A DNA stretch of 64,000 bases from Cycas panzhihuaensis (Eukaryota; Cycadophyta): positions 55,497,741 through 55,561,740 of the forward strand of contig CM041465.1 of NCBI GenBank assembly GCA_023213395.1. The letters run 5' to 3'. The notes under the pieces were generated by a model. It did not search any database. It saw nothing but the letters and a program-made list of their open reading frames with translations, and was not told the origin of the DNA. The stretch's first letter is position 1, and each line of letters starts with the position of its first letter. Shown here piece by piece: positions 32,646 through 46,532 of the stretch. Both the position numbers and the translations under genes were made by a program.

Positions 32646-33857
32646 TCACGTGTAAAATTTCTTAAGGAATCTCCCATTAATAGCTTTCTCAAATTCAAGC
32701 CCTTCTAGGATGGCTATCCTGTAGGCACCATTACCGAGGGATTCGATAATGACAAAAGGACCAACCCATCAGGGTTTGAACTTGGTCAAGCGATGATGGA
32801 GATACTCGAGCTTGAGGATATGGTCCCCAAGAAACAAAGGACAAGAATAAAGATGTTTATCGTAGGTCCTTTGCGAGTGAGCTTTGGATGCCAAGTTAGC
32901 TTGATAAGTGGCTAAGCGTCTCTCATATAAAGCCTCGAGGTCCAGAAGGTGAGCCTGATGGATCGACTCCTCGTCGATGAGACCTCGAAGGGAGACTCGT
33001 AAGGAGGGAATCTCCACCTCCAGTGGGAGTACCACCTCGGTACCATAGACCAGGGAGAACGGGGTCATTCCCGTGGTGGAACAGATAGAGGTGTGGTAAG
33101 CCTACAAAGTAGAGGGTAGCTGAAGGTGCCAATCCTTTTGGGATTGAGCAACGATTTTCTTGAGAATGTTGACGAGAGTCTTATTGAAAGACTCCACTTG
33201 GCCATTTGCCTTAGGGTAGTAAGAGGAGGAAGTCTTGTGAGAAATTTTGAACTTCTCACAAAGCTCATCCATCTCTTTATTACAAAAAATAGTTCCATTG
33301 TCAGTGATTAGGATGTCCGGAATCCTGAAACGGCAAATGATGTGCTGGTAAATGAATGTGATAATCGTTTTACCAGGGGTAGTAATCAAGGGAATGGCCT
33401 TTGCCCATTTAGTGAAATACTCCATGGCAGTCAAGATAAACTTGTGCTGCGACGACGAAGGCAAGGAGATAGCTCTAATGAGGTCTAGTCCCCACTAAGC
33501 AAAAGGCCATGGTGAAATAATATGATGCAGGGCCTCGAAAGGCACATGGGAAATGTTGGCGTGTTCCTGACATCGCTAACATTTTAGAGCAAAGGCTTGA
33601 GCATCCTTGAAAAGGGATGGCCAAAAATAACCCATGCAGAGGATCCTATGAGCCATAGACTGGCCCCTAAAGTGACCTCCACAAATACCATGGTGGCATT
33701 CACAAAGTACCTGGTTAGCTTCATCAGTAGTGACATAGTAGATGAGGATCCCATCAAAGGACCTCTTGTATAATACCTCATCTATAAGGAGGTATTGCCT
33801 GGCAGAAGTCTGGATACGAGATTTAACTTTACTACTGGTATCGAGACAGTATTGCTG
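32646..33857 (-). pseudogene. Integrase of E5 (broken)
   Basis: Catalytic residues are kept: D in WGLDLIRAI (~33475), D in LITDNGTIF (~33300) and E in NGQVESFNK (~33190). The zinc-finger H residues are present (HHGICGGH), but the CxxC is split by a TAG (CAG in E1). Other stops are near 33100 and 32766. The frame ends KKFYT before TGA at 32646-32648, matching the KKFYA end of E1 and E4. Confidence 0.87.
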
Positions 33858-35460
33858 CTACATAAGATACTGCACTATGTCACCGTACCACTTATTGTAG
33901 ATGAGTGGATAGGGAGAGACTCCCTGAATCATCAAGATAGACTCATTGGGGAGCGAGTCATCAACGGGGGCACCAAAGGAGTTAGGGATAGGGGCATCCG
34001 CGAGTTGCTCGGCCACTACCATTCCCTTCTTTGATTTCTGGTTGACGATATGGAGGTCGAATTGTTGAAGTAGGATGGCCCATCGACCGGCCCTACCCAT
34101 CAAATCTGAACGAGTCAACAAATATCGCAAGGGATCAAATTGAACGATCACCTTGGTGGTGTTGCCAAGCAAGTAGTGTCTGAACTTCATGGTTGCATAA
34201 ACCAAGGAGAGGCACTCCTTCTCGGTAGGGGAATAGTTAAGCTCAGCAGCCACGAGGGTGCAGCTGATGAAATATATAGCTCTCTCAGTTCCTAAGTCAT
34301 CCTCCTAAGCTAACATAGCGCCTAAGGACTCGTCAGTCATCGAGGTGTATAGGACGAAGGGCTTATCAAATCGAGGAGGCGCCAATGTAGGAGCAGAAGC
34401 AAGGGCTTTCTTAAGTCCTTCAAAGGCCTTTTGGGTCTTATCAGACCAGGCAAAAAGAGCTCCCTTCTTCAATAGGTTCGTGAGGGGTTTAGTACTCACA
34501 GTGAAGCCTACTAAGAAGCGCCTGAGAAAACTGAGCCTTCCTAGAAATGACTTAATCTGTCGTTGAGTTCTAGGCGGCGGCATGTCAAGGATTACCCTGA
34601 CCTTGTCAGAATCAATCTGAATTCCTTATTTAGACACAAGGAACCTAAGGAGTTTACCCGAGGTAATGGCAAACATACACTTGAGCAGATTTAGACTGAC
34701 GTGATACTTGCGGCATCGTGAGAAGATGGCACGCAAGTCAGATAGATGATGGGCCCTAACATGGGAGAGACCTATCATATCATCCATGAAGACCTCTAAT
34801 GTGTTATCAATGAGGTTGTGGAAAATGAAATGCATAGCTCTTTGGTAAGTAGCACCTGCATTCTTAAGACCAAAGGGCATCACCTTATAGGCGAAGGTAC
34901 CCCAAGGTGTAGTGAAGGCCGTCTTGTGGTGGTCTTTAGGAGAGATCTAAATTTGGTTATAACCGGAGAAGCCATCCATTAAAGACATGACTTTAAATCT
35001 AGTGGTGCGATCAATAATTTGATCATTTAAGGGTAGCGGGAAGCTGTCCTTAGGACAAGCATTATTGATATCGCAGAAATCGATGCATATATGGATTGCC
35101 CCATTCTTTTTAGCAATGGGGACAATATTAGAGACCCACTTAGGGTAGTCAATAGAAGTAATAAGCCCAGTGTCTAGAAGCTTCTTGACCTCCATCTTGA
35201 CAAATACCGAGAGCTGGGTGAAGGGATGTCGCTCGCACATAGTGCGGGCACCAGGAATGGTGGTGAGGTTATGAGTGACAATAAAGGGGTCAATTCCCTT
35301 CATGTCAGTATAGTCCCACGCAAACACATCTCAAAACTCCTAGAACAGAAGGGAGTACTCCCTTATCTCATCAGGAGAACACTCCAACCTGACCTTAATG
35401 ACCTTGCCGGGGGCTAAGACTATGTCTTGGGTTGCCCCCATGCACATGGCACTACCCTCC
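33858..35460 (-). pseudogene. Reverse transcriptase and first RNase H of E5 (broken)
   Basis: RT opens at MFAWDYTDMKGIDPFIVTHN (35327). It continues to IDYPKWVSNIVPIAKKNG and MSLMDGFSGYNQI, then a TAG that E4 shares at the same codon, and reaches VFMDDMIGLSH near 34780. RNase H follows from 34583 (FLGRLSFLRRFL, LYTSMTDESLGAMLA, ELNYSPTEKECLSLVYA). Its first catalytic Asp is again Ser/Thr. A TAG at ~34302 separates the RNase H segments. Confidence 0.87.
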
Positions 35461-36206
35461 TCGAAGTGGAGAGGGGCAAGGTCAACAGGAGGAGGTGGAA
35501 TAGGAGGCAGGATCGGATCGGTGAATGTGGATCTGATCGTAAGGATCTTCTAGTGACCGAGCCTGTGGTGACCAGAAGGCAAGTTGGGTACAAAACCTGT
35601 TAGGTGCTCAAGTAGGGCTTCGTCATCCTTGAAGTAATCTACCCCATGGATGACCTTACTTCGAGTAGAGGAAGCACTAGAGGGAGTAGAAGCAATGAGA
35701 TCATGATGGTCATCAAGTTGCTTAACTTCCTCATGGGACTCAGAAGGAGAGTCAAAAGGAGGCTCCTCGGAAGGGGCGAAAGGCAGCTCTTTGAAGCCAT
35801 CACTCATGAGGGGTAGTGAGGGGGAAGAGCTGACGATGGGTGGGTTAACATGAGTGATGACATGTGACACACAGGAGTGGATAGCCTCACTAACGAGAGA
35901 GGTTCTAAACGGGGATCTAGAACGAGACGCGTGCGATCTACTGGTACGGAGGAAAGAGACGGGGTGAAGATAATCCTCGTCCTCATCGCATGACTCGTCA
36001 TCACTAAACGAAGTGAGGTACTCGTAACTCCCAACACCAATAAGGGCGAACTACGTGAGACTAGGGGAAGAAGATGTGGGATCTTCTTCGGATGGGTTAG
36101 GTATGCTAATGGAGCAAGTCGAGGCGTACGTAGAAGGACCCCAGTTTGCCGCATTGGTGGAATGAGTTTGTTTGGTAAATGGGCATTCGCGGGGAATCAC
36201 TCTCAT
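35461..36206 (-). pseudogene. Conserved protease-RT spacer of E5
   Basis: It contains the acidic block around 35960-36000, VSHVITHVNPP at 35870, the DSPSES motif near 35745 and VIHGVDYFKDDEALLEHL near 35600-35660. The layout is as in E1, E4 and E6. Function unknown. Confidence 0.65.
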
Positions 36207-36770
36207 CTATCCATCATGGACGAATTTAAGTTGTCCCCAAAGAGTCGAGCACACAGCTCCCATTTGGTTGAGCCATGGATGACCTAGAAGGAGGTTGTAG
36301 TCAACGTCAACATTGAGGACTACAACATCGACAAGAACAGTCTTGCCCTCAAGGGTGAGCAGAATCGTGACAGATCCCAAAGGGGTCTTCTCGCTATCGT
36401 CATAACCTTGGCATCGCCATGGAATAGGTTCCAAGGCAGAGATACCAAGCTCTTGCATGACACGCAAAGGCATGGCATTGACAGAAGAATCGTTGTTAAC
36501 AACAGTCCTTCGAAGGGTACAATCGGGTGTATCGATAGTGATAGTGAATGAGAAGTTCCACTGACGTTCCCTTTCACCTGCAGGAGGAAGATCCTTAGGA
36601 TCAAATGAGATAATGGGTCCACAACTTTGTGTAACGTGCAAACCGTAAACAGGCGCATCACTTGATCCTAAAGCTTCTAGGAGGAGGGCCTGCTGCTTGG
36701 GACAACTCCTCAAAACATCCATCAAGGACATTCTTGCGGCAACAGTATGAAGCTCGCCCACGATAGAGAA
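36207..36770 (-). pseudogene. Protease of E5 (active site mutated)
   Basis: The open frame 36761-36207 holds FTITIDTPDCTLRRT, then VVNNDSSVNAMPL where E6 has IVDNGSSVN. Both the catalytic Asp and the Gly are changed by G-to-A transitions. YNLLLGHPWLNQMGAV lies near 36270-36300. The enzyme cannot be active in this copy. Confidence 0.83.
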
Positions 36771-39308
36771 GGGCTTACCCTTCGCCGTAGGCTAGGTAAG
36801 TGCCCTTTAGAAATTGTAATGACCTAGGCATACAGGAATAGCCTTGGGAAAGAGAGGTATTTCCAGAGGGAGGTTCTCTAGAAGAGGATCGGAAGGAGCG
36901 GAAGAAGAAGAAGCTCCTGTTGCTTCCTTGGCGGCCTGAGACCATGTAAGGGCGTAGGAAGGAGTTGCTTCAAGCAACTGGATCACCTTCTTCCCCTTAT
37001 TCTAGGGTTGTGAAGGTGATGGGGTGTGACGGCTAGGAGAATGAGAGGAAGAAGACGAGTTTCGGGCACCCTTCCCTTTGTCACAGGAAGGACAGGGATC
37101 AGGCGATCTTCCTCAGTTCCAGTTATTCTTGGTTTGGGTGTTACGATCACGTTCCCCATGTTTAGGGAACGGATCCTTATGAACTAGTTGGTCCAAATTA
37201 GGCCTTAAGGCCCATTTGGGGGAAGAATCAAGTCGAGGGGCATCCTTAGGATGCTGGGCCCTACAACGCGAATCATCGTGGAAGCACTCCTCATGAATGG
37301 AGCACCACTTCTTCTCAAGCGGAGGGTCTGACCTCCTCACTTGAGAGGACTGGGCATTTCCATTCCTAGGGAGAGGAGCTTGAGTTGTTTGTTGGACTTG
37401 TTTATTGGATGTAGGAGATGAAGGAGCCTGAAGCTTGAGTTCCTTCATCGTACACTCGAACAAGCGTATAGCTGATGTGAGAGGGTCTAAAGTCCTTTCA
37501 GTGGGATGAGAGGAAGACCGGGTAGGTTGTGAAGGTTTGGTATCTTTGGTTTGGGGTGGTGCCTCATGGCGCTGTGAGGGCTTAAGAGGTTTCTTGAGAC
37601 CAGCTTGGATCTCAATAGCCTCCAATGCCAAACACTTGGCGATCGCGGAGTCGCATGTGGTCACCCCCATTTTAAGGACTTCCATGTGCACTTCAGAATG
37701 AAGCGTATTGACAAAGAGGTCTCGCTTCAACTCCTCGGGTAATGTTGCCTTAGTGGAGTGAAGCAAGTTATGAAATCACCGCACAAATTCACAATTCATT
37801 TCATCGTGACCTTGTTTGAGTGAAAAAAATGACTTCATTCTGCTCTTGAATGGATGGGCTACATCAAAATAGTTGATGAACTCGTCCACCAATTACTAGA
37901 ATGAATGGATGGAATGGGCAGGGAGATGGTAAAACCACTTAAGGGCATCACCCTGCAAGGATCGTAGAAATAATTTCATTAAAATATGGTCGTAAGCCCA
38001 GTAATCGATGCATGCCATAGAAAAGCTATGTACATGCTCCGCCGTCTCATACGTAAGTTTCACAAATCTAGGAACTTTAGGGGATGAGGCATGCATTGGT
38101 TCTTAACGCCTCAATGGATAGAAGTGTTGACCTAAAGTCCATGAAGGGGTATGCCCTCACCTGGACCATAGGATCAACGAATGATGTAGCGGGTAATGAA
38201 CAAGGAGCAGATGGGGGTGGCACACCCATCCCTTCTTGAGGAAATGCCCCCTGTTGGGAAGAGGCGTGGGGGTAGGTGCCTTGGAAGGGAGTCAGGTTCT
38301 CTTGCGAAGGCACAACAAATAGAATTGCGTTATATGATGGACAAGATAGATGCAGAATCAGGTTTTGCCTATATGGGCCACCCACAGATGGAGTGACCCC
38401 ATATAGGTGTAGCAAATCCACCCCATAAGTTAGGAGATGGCTTCCTCTACCCTACCCCCAAGGTTGAGAAGTATGCCCTGGGGGAACGTAGAAGGAAGCA
38501 CCAACATGTTGGTTCTGAGGGTGCATGGGAGTAGGTCCCACATGACTGATAGCCGAAAGGTTAGTAGGACCGACAAGCCTACTAGGGAAGGTATGTGCTA
38601 CATTAGGGGATGGCACATTAGTTTGGCTAGGGACGGGTATGCTCACCTTCAATTGAAGGAAAGACATACCACGGGAAGATCCCAAAATACTAGGACCTCA
38701 ATGAGAAACGGAAGGTGCAACATGTGCCTCCACTACAGGAATAGGAAAGGAGCGGGACACATGCGTAGGTACAAAGGGATTGGTTGTCAAAGGAAGAGTA
38801 GATGAGGATGAGACATGCGGGGGAGGAGCGGAAGAAGATGAGGCTCCTATACATAGAGCATCCTCAAACCATCCAGGACGCGGTTGGAAGCGTGCCGCAT
38901 GGCGACACTCGTTGAGAGCTTCAACTACGTCAACAGGAGGGGTTCCTACATACTCGTAAGAGGTAGTTGGGACCTCAAACGAGGTAGGTCCCTCGGGGCG
39001 CTCCTCATAAGAGTCACCGATCAAGTGGTTAGTCTCAAGAGGAATGGATCCTTCTACTGCATGGGTAGAGGGATGGATGTTGAGAGAGTGATGTTGGTCA
39101 CTCAGGTAATAAAGGGGGTCATCACCCCCTGGGTGGACCCCGGAATAGAGGAAGGGAAATCATGGGTTCCTAAAGTTGAGGTGTGGTAGGCCCAATCAGA
39201 AGAGTATCCCTCTATAGTCAAATCAGAATCTGACAAAGGAAGAGGGCAATACTTGGGGTCTTCTAACAATGGAGGTAGACCATGCAAGCGACGAGAAAAG
39301 CGTCGCAT
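36771..39308 (-). pseudogene. gag of E5 (broken)
   Basis: The start is at 39308 (MRRFSRRLHGLPPLLED). A frameshift follows near 39110, then the Pro/Ser-rich middle (38685-38077) and the gag domain near 38050-37750 (SFSMACIDYWAYDHILMKLF). From 37766 to 37113 the frame is open and carries LPEELKRDLFVNTLHSEVH and the CX2HX4HX4C knuckle (WCSIHEECFHDDSRC, ~37340-37280). Confidence 0.86.
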
Positions 39309-39462
39309 GCAAGGTCAACCAACAATGTTAGGGAAAAGGAAAGGGCGGTAAAGGCACACGCATTAGGGGCTGCCTAACAAAGAGATCGAAATAGGTGAAA
39401 AGGATCACAAAAAGGTAGCGAAACTAACGAAAGAGAGCAGAAACTAGCTCCCTTACTAGCAG

Positions 39463-39480
39463 TCCCCAGTATGGTCACTA
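39463..39480 (-). other. Primer-binding site of E5
   Basis: TAGTGACCATACTGGGGA on the minus strand, one base inside the LTR end at 39482. It differs from the E1 PBS at two bases. Confidence 0.8.
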
Positions 39481-39481
39481 G

Positions 39482-42211
39482 TGGACGCGAGTCTACGGGA
39501 TAGCTACCTAACTAAATAGGTGTAGTAAGAACGGGTGATGATATGATTGATAAAGAGACCTATAAGTAGGGTAAATACCACACAGGGTGCCCCGTGCGAT
39601 GGAGCACGAGTTCAGGACCTGTAATAGAATGTAGCTACCAAAGGGTGATCCCCCCACTTTGAACAAGAGGTGAGGAGGCATAGGGTTAGCCTGGGTCGAC
39701 CTAAAGGAAGGATCCTCCCACCCTTGGATGGCCGGAAGGGGAAGGAGAGGAGCCTTCGAGGGTTTCCCTAGAGCAGCAGGAAACAAGGGAGGATAGGCAA
39801 ACAAGCGGCCTATGGATGGGGTCACCTTGGTTGCCTATTGAAGCGGTGAACCAAGGAAAAATGAGAGGGATGACCCAAGAAGGTGGGTCAAGGTATACCT
39901 AAGCAAACTAACCAAACACATGAACAATAATGACAGAAGGAAGCTTGTATGGCAAGGGGAGGGAAAAGGTGAAAGGGACAGTTCCTAAGACCTTTTCCTA
40001 TGGGTAAAGAAGATGCATGCAACAAAGTAAATAAAGCATGAACCAAAAGCAAAGTTGATTTCCCCTTTTGATTTCCAATGAGTTAATTACTACTTATGTA
40101 AAGGAAAATCAGAAGGAAAAGGTGATAGGGCAAAGTGAAAGCGTGTACCCAGAAAGGAAACGCATTGTGATGATGGCACTCCCAAGGGACACCCAAGACT
40201 ACTCCACAAGGCGCGGCGGTCGTGAAGCATTGCGGCGGATTGGAATAAGGGGCTCCCTTACCTTCCCTAGAAAAATACTAAAGTACAAAACCAAGGAAAG
40301 AAAGAGACTAAATACTAGCAATAAATGAAGTATGAAAGTACAACATGCATGGAAGTACTTACCGGTAAAGGGACAAATGGAGAAAGGTCCTTTGCACTTT
40401 CCAAACACCTGCAAGTAAATGGCAACCTCCCCCTTTCCGAAGAAAGGGTACTACCATGCAATGGAAAGATCCTAATAATATAAGTCTATACAAACCAAAT
40501 ATAAACTTAAACATGTATATGTTAGCATCAACACAATGATGATAATATGTAAAGGAGGATAACCAAAGCAAAAGGAAAGTAACTAGTAAGCCTCAGAGTG
40601 GCCCACCTCCCACAAAGAACAACCCTAACCTCCCCCCAAGGCCACAAGGCAGCAAGGGCAAGGCCAAGAAGGATGGCTGGAAAATAGTAGCAAGAGAGTT
40701 GAAAGGAGCCAAAGAAGACCTACAGCAAGCTGGGGTACTATGAAGAGCAAACTGGGCTGCCAGGAAAAGAGTTGGGCAAAGAACGAGCGGTCGAGACTTA
40801 TGTGAGTTGCCTGGACCTAAGTATAAGCCCTTAAACCAGTGCTGCAACATGTGACAGCGCTGATTTTAGCGACTAAGGAAGGCCCAACAAACCCTTATTT
40901 GAGTGCCAAGGATAACACAAGGCAAGAGGGAAGGTTTGGGGGGCTAAAAGCCACTTGAGGAGCGTGGAAGGTGGTACAGAATCCACCCAGCTCTCTCCCA
41001 AACCCTATGTCAACCCTCTTTGCCGCTACCTTGAGCAACAAATGTAGGTGAGGAGGCACTAATAACAGGAGTAAAACAATCTAATACAGATAGGAAAATA
41101 ATCTGTATAAAGACAAGTAAAGAGACAAGGAAGACAAGGCATCAATTGCATAAGGAAAATAACTCAAATCAACAAATACCTGAGAAGAGGAGGTGAGGCT
41201 CTTATCTCAGTCAAGGACTGGTAAGGAGAGGTTGAGAAATCAGCCCAAAAACTATGGTGTAGCAGGCTTGGAACCCTGTTAATGGAGTTAGAGGAAGAAC
41301 ACCTGTACTTAGAACGCTTGGCAGCTGCTTGGGCAAGAATCCACTGAAGCCTCTCCAAAGGGGCCCTCTCCAAGGTGTGTGAGGGGCTGGGAAGATGTCA
41401 TAGCCATACTAAAAGAGAGATGGGCACTGGAGGAGAGGTGCAGTCTCAGAAAGAAGCAGGGCAAAGAAGAATAGCAGAGCACAGCATGGTTTCCTTGAGG
41501 AGCAATCCAAAAAGCAAGCCAAAAGTTCTAAAAAATGAGTAGATGATGACTTAAGTACCCAACCCAAACCTTAAAGTGAGTGATTAGGGCATGGCTGGCA
41601 GCAAGTTAAGTCGCGAGACATGTGACAGTTTCACAATAAATACGAAATTACCATGGCAGATTTTAAAAAATAAATTAGAACAGTCATACCGCTGCAAAAT
41701 CTACGATACCGCGGATTTTCTAGCGGTACCGCGAAAATCGCAATGGTATTTGCCCAGAGGCAAAACTAGGCCCGGCCAGCCAGCCTAGGCTAGGGGCAGA
41801 TGATAAAAAGGGCCAATAGAAGGCTGAGACACCTACCCAGGGATAAACAAGCCAATAAATGGGTCCAAAAAATGAGTAAAAATAGGATTCAACAATGTGG
41901 CAAGTTAACCAAATAATGACGGGTCATCACACGGGTAGAGGTGGCGCAAGCCAAGTGGATCTTGGAGTGAGGGGGGCAGAATGCGGGAAGTGGAGTGGCC
42001 ACCAGGGTGCCACACTTACTGGGAGTGTACCCCTGCTATAGTCATCATAGGCTAACAATAAGTGTAGACGAAGGCAAAGTCGTCTACAAGGTCACAGACA
42101 TGGAGACATGCAAGCAAATACTCATCAAAAGAAAGTGATGACAAAGCGAGAAACATACCTACACTTACCTAAGTCGGCAATTCCATATCCATTCCCAAAA
42201 GCCAGGAAACA
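39482..42211 (-). repeat. 5' LTR of E5
   Basis: 2730 bp. On the minus strand it starts TGTTTCCTGGCTTTTGGG and ends ACGCGTCCA-like at 39482 (plus strand TGGACGCGAG). The dyad is at 41686-41749. It pairs with 25376-28072. Confidence 0.93.
41686..41749 (-). repeat. U3 dyad of the E5 5' LTR
   Basis: 64 bp, ATACCGCTGC to AATGGTAT, with internal GATACCGCGG and AGCGGTACCGCG. It lies 462 bp from the LTR start. Confidence 0.75.
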
Positions 42212-42216
42212 GTCAC
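42212..42216. repeat. Right target-site duplication of E5 (GTCAC)
   Basis: Exact copy of 25371-25375. E4 resumes immediately with the segment that precedes RT. Confidence 0.95.
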
Positions 42217-43790
42217 CACAAGCTTGGCCACCAGAAGGTCCTAGCGATTGGGTCCATGCTAGCCGACCCAATCCCTTATTCTGTTTCCTCTCCTCCTGCT
42301 GATCTTACCCCCCTCCATTTCAAGGAGGGGAATGCTATGTGCAAGGGGGCAACTCAGGACATAGTCCTTGCCCCAGATAAGATCATTAAGGTAGGAGCAG
42401 AATGTACTCCTGACGAAGTGAGGGAATACTCCCTCCTATTCTAGGAATTCCGCGATGTATTCTCATGGGACTACTTGGGCATGAAGGGGATTGACCCCTC
42501 CATCATCACGCATAACCTTACGACCGTTTCTTACGCTCGCCCTGTGCGTCAGAAGTAGCATCCCCTTCACCTGAAGCTTTCAGCTACCGTTAAGATAGAG
42601 GTTGAGAAGCTTCTGGACGCGGGACTCGTTTCTTCCATCGATTACCCTAAGTGGGTATCGAATATTGTTCCTGTTGCCAAGAAGAACGAGACCATTCGCA
42701 TTTGTGTCGACTTCTGTGACATAAATAATGCTTGTCCTAAGGACAACTTTCCTCTTCCCTTCATTGATCAAATAATTGATCGCATTTAATCGATTCAAAG
42801 TTATGTCCTTAATGGACGGCTTCTCTGGCTATAACCAAATTTAGATTTCTCCGGAAGACCACCATAAGACAGCCTTCACTATGCCATGGGGTACCTTTAC
42901 CTACAAGGAAATGCCCTTTGGTCTTAAGAATGTAAAGACTGCGTATCAAAGAGCCATGCATTTTATCTTTGACGACCTCATCAACAATACATTGGAGGTC
43001 TTCATGGACGATATGATGGGCCTTTCGCGTACCAGAGCCCATCATCCCTCTGACTTGCACACCATCTTCACAAGATGCCGCAAGTATCACGTCAGCCTGA
43101 ACCCGCTCAAATGTATGTTTGCCATCACTTCAGGCAAACTCTTGGGTTTCCTCATGTCCCAACAAGGAATTCAAATTCATTCAGAAAAAGTCAAGGCAAT
43201 CCTTGACATGCCGCCGCCTAAGACCCAATGACAAATTAAGTCGTTTCTAGGTAGGCTTGGTTTTCTGAGGTGTTTCTTGACAAATTTCGCCATAAATACC
43301 AAGCCTCTTACGAACCTATTGAAGAAAGGAGCCCCTTTTGTTTGGTCAGACAAGACCCAAAAGGCCTTCGTAGGACTCAAGGAAGCTCTCGTTTCCACCC
43401 CTATGCTGGCGCCTCCTCACTTTGATAGACCCTTCATTCTGTAGACCTCAGCAACCAATGAATCCCTGGGCACAATGCTCGCACAAGAGGATGATTTGGG
43501 AACCGAGAGGGCTATTTATTTCATCAGCCGCACTCTCATTGCCACTGAATTAAACTATCCTCCCGCTAAAAAGGAATACCTCTCCTTGGTCCATGCGACC
43601 AAGAAGTTTAGGTATTACTTGCTCAGTAATACAATCAAGGTGATCGTTCAATCTAATCCCTTGCGTTACTTGCTTACTCGTTCGGACTTGATGGGTAGGA
43701 TAGGTCGTTGGGCCATCCTGCTTCAAGAGTTCGACTTGCAAGTCATTAACAGGAAGTCGAAGAAGGGAATGATAGTAGCAGAGCAACTAG
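42217..43790 (+). pseudogene. Reverse transcriptase and first RNase H of E4 (broken)
   Basis: The pre-RT block CKGATQDIVLAPDKIIKVGA is at about 42340-42400, then a TAG where CAG is expected (FQEF). RT motifs are IDYPKWVSNIVPVAKKNE (~42640), DINNACPKDNFPLPF, and VFMDDMMGLSRT (~43000). A frameshift lies near 42790. A TAG near 42843 is shared with E5, and a TGA at 43229 replaces CGA. RNase H runs from ~43235 to 43790 (LNYPPAKKEYLSLVHATKKF), with the first catalytic Asp absent. Confidence 0.87.
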
Positions 43791-45135
43791 CCGATGCTAC
43801 CATTCCTAATATGAGTAGTATTCCTGTTGACGACTCTTTCCCAGACGAGTCTATTATAACCGTCCAAGATGCTTCTCCTCACCCACTCGCTGATAGCGAG
43901 TGGTATGGCGACATTGTACAATATTTGACTCAGTAAGAATATCGCTCTGAATCCATTAACAAGGTTAGGTCGTGTATCCGCGCCACTGCTAGGCAATACT
44001 TCCTCGTGGACGAAGTGTTGTACAAGAGATCCTTTGACGGGATCCTACTTCGCTGCGTCGCTCCTGACGAAGCGAACCAAATACTCCATGAATGCCATCA
44101 TGGCATTTGTGGGGGCCACTTTGGGGGCCAATCCATGGCCCAAAGGATCCTCTGCATGGGTTATTATTGGTCGTCCTTGTTTAAGGACGCCCACGCCTGT
44201 GCCCTTAGATGTCAGGAGCATGCCAATGTCTCTCACGTACCTTCCGAGGCATTGTACCCTACCGTGTCTCCATGGCCCTTTTCTCAATGGAGCTTAGACC
44301 TCATTGGGGCTATATCGCCGCCATCTTCCGCACAACATAATATATCTTAACCGCTATCGAATACTTCACTAAATGGGCAAAGGCAATTCCCCTGTCCACT
44401 ACGCCTGGTAAAATGATAGCTACCTTCGTCTACCAGCATATTATTTGCCATTTCAGGATTCCAGATGTCCTAATTATGGATAATGGAACTTCCTTCTGTA
44501 ATAAGGAGATGGACGAGCTATGCGAGAAATTCAAAATCTCTCATAAGATGTCATCCCCTTATTACCCCCAAGCAAACGGGCAAGTTGAATCTTTCAATAA
44601 AATGCTCATCAACATTCTAAAGAAAACCATTGCCCCATCTCAGAGGGATTAGCACATCCAACTCCCTTCTACCCTATGGGCTTATCACACTTCCATCTGC
44701 ATGGCTACTAGAATGACTCCATTCTCGTTAGTCTACAGAACCGAGGCGGTACTCCCATTGGAAGTGGAGATCCCCTCTCTATGGGTTTCCCTTCGAGGCC
44801 TCATTGATGAGGAGTCTATCCGCCAGACTCACCTCCTGGACCTCGAAGCCCTGGATGAGAGGCGCTTAATGGCTTACCAAGCGAATCTCACTTCGAAAGC
44901 CTGCTTACAAAGGATACATGACAAACGTCTTCGTGCCTGTCCTTTATACCCTGAGGACCATGTCCTCAAATTGGAATACCTTTACGATCACTTGGCCAAA
45001 TTTGGGCCCAAATGGGTAGGCCCCTTCATCATTCTCGAAAGCCTCGATAACGACGCATACAGGATTGCTACCCTGGAAGGCCTAGAATTTGAGAAAGTGG
45101 TCAACGGGAAGTTTCTTAAGAAGTTTTACGCATGA
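43791..45135 (+). pseudogene. Integrase of E4 (broken)
   Basis: Zinc finger HHGICGGH is present, but nine bases are missing after ALRC, so the CxxC pair is incomplete. The catalytic D (WSLDLIGAI, ~44295), D (LIMDNGTSF, ~44475) and E (NGQVESFNK, ~44585) remain. A one-base loss at ~44340 shifts the frame. Stops are at 43934 and 44650. The C-terminal frame 44701-45135 has GPF (KWVGPFIILES) and ends KKFYA. Confidence 0.87.
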
Positions 45136-45812
<677 letters not shown>

Positions 45813-46532
45813 GTCATGGTACATCATGCATGTGGGAAGCCAAGATCCTTACAAGGGCGGTACAATCATGTGAGCCTACATATGACCCCCTGGAGGCCTG
45901 TGCTTTTCCGTCAAAACCAAATGTACATCTCGTATGCTACTACTGTCCTGATCCTGGGGTGCCATCCCATGGTCTGTGTAATCCCTCTCCTGGGGACCAC
46001 ATCCCTCTGAGGCTCCTCCTGGGCCTCCATGAGCTGCCTACCTCACTCCCCTCGTCCCAAGGTCATCTCAGGGTCGTAGCCACTATGTGCGTATAGGTCC
46101 GGCTCCTGCTCGACCTCGAGGCTATCTGCGCCACCAACTTATCGTATTAGGTATGGATATGATCCCTCTCTCCTTGGAGCCCCTCCTCTATTACCTTGAG
46201 GTGCTCCTCCAGTACTGTTATGCAGACCCTGCTCTCTGCATCTCCCCCTGCTCCGCTCTGAGCCTCTAAGGCCTGGACTCATCTACGTAGCTCGTCTCGC
46301 TTGTCCCTGGCCACGTCAAGCTCTCGTTGCAACTGGCCCTTGAATGTCATGTGTTCCTGGGACTCTACAGCCCAGATGTCTCTCACCCTTACCAATGGGG
46401 CAAATGCCTACATGTGGGCTTCTGTCGACCTGGGCGCATCCTCTACCTGGATGGGCAGTTGCCCCTCTGCGTAAACTTGAGGGAACATCTCCCTCACCAT
46501 GGCCTCCACCAGTCTCTGGACCTCTGCTACAC

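Larger units (their letters stand above)
25376..42211 (-). mobile_element. E5: minus-strand Tat element, 16.8 kb, carrying the antisense PMD-like gene
   Basis: On the minus strand the order is 5' LTR (39482-42211), PBS, gag, protease, spacer, RT, RNase H, integrase, antisense gene, second RNase H, polypurine tract, 3' LTR (25376-28072). A perfect GTCAC duplication flanks it, inside E4. One 132-bp LTR stretch (about 25969-26100 against 40076-40207) shows 10 differences, all transitions. Its LTRs are a divergent type compared with E1-E4, although the internal region is plainly homologous. Confidence 0.95.
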
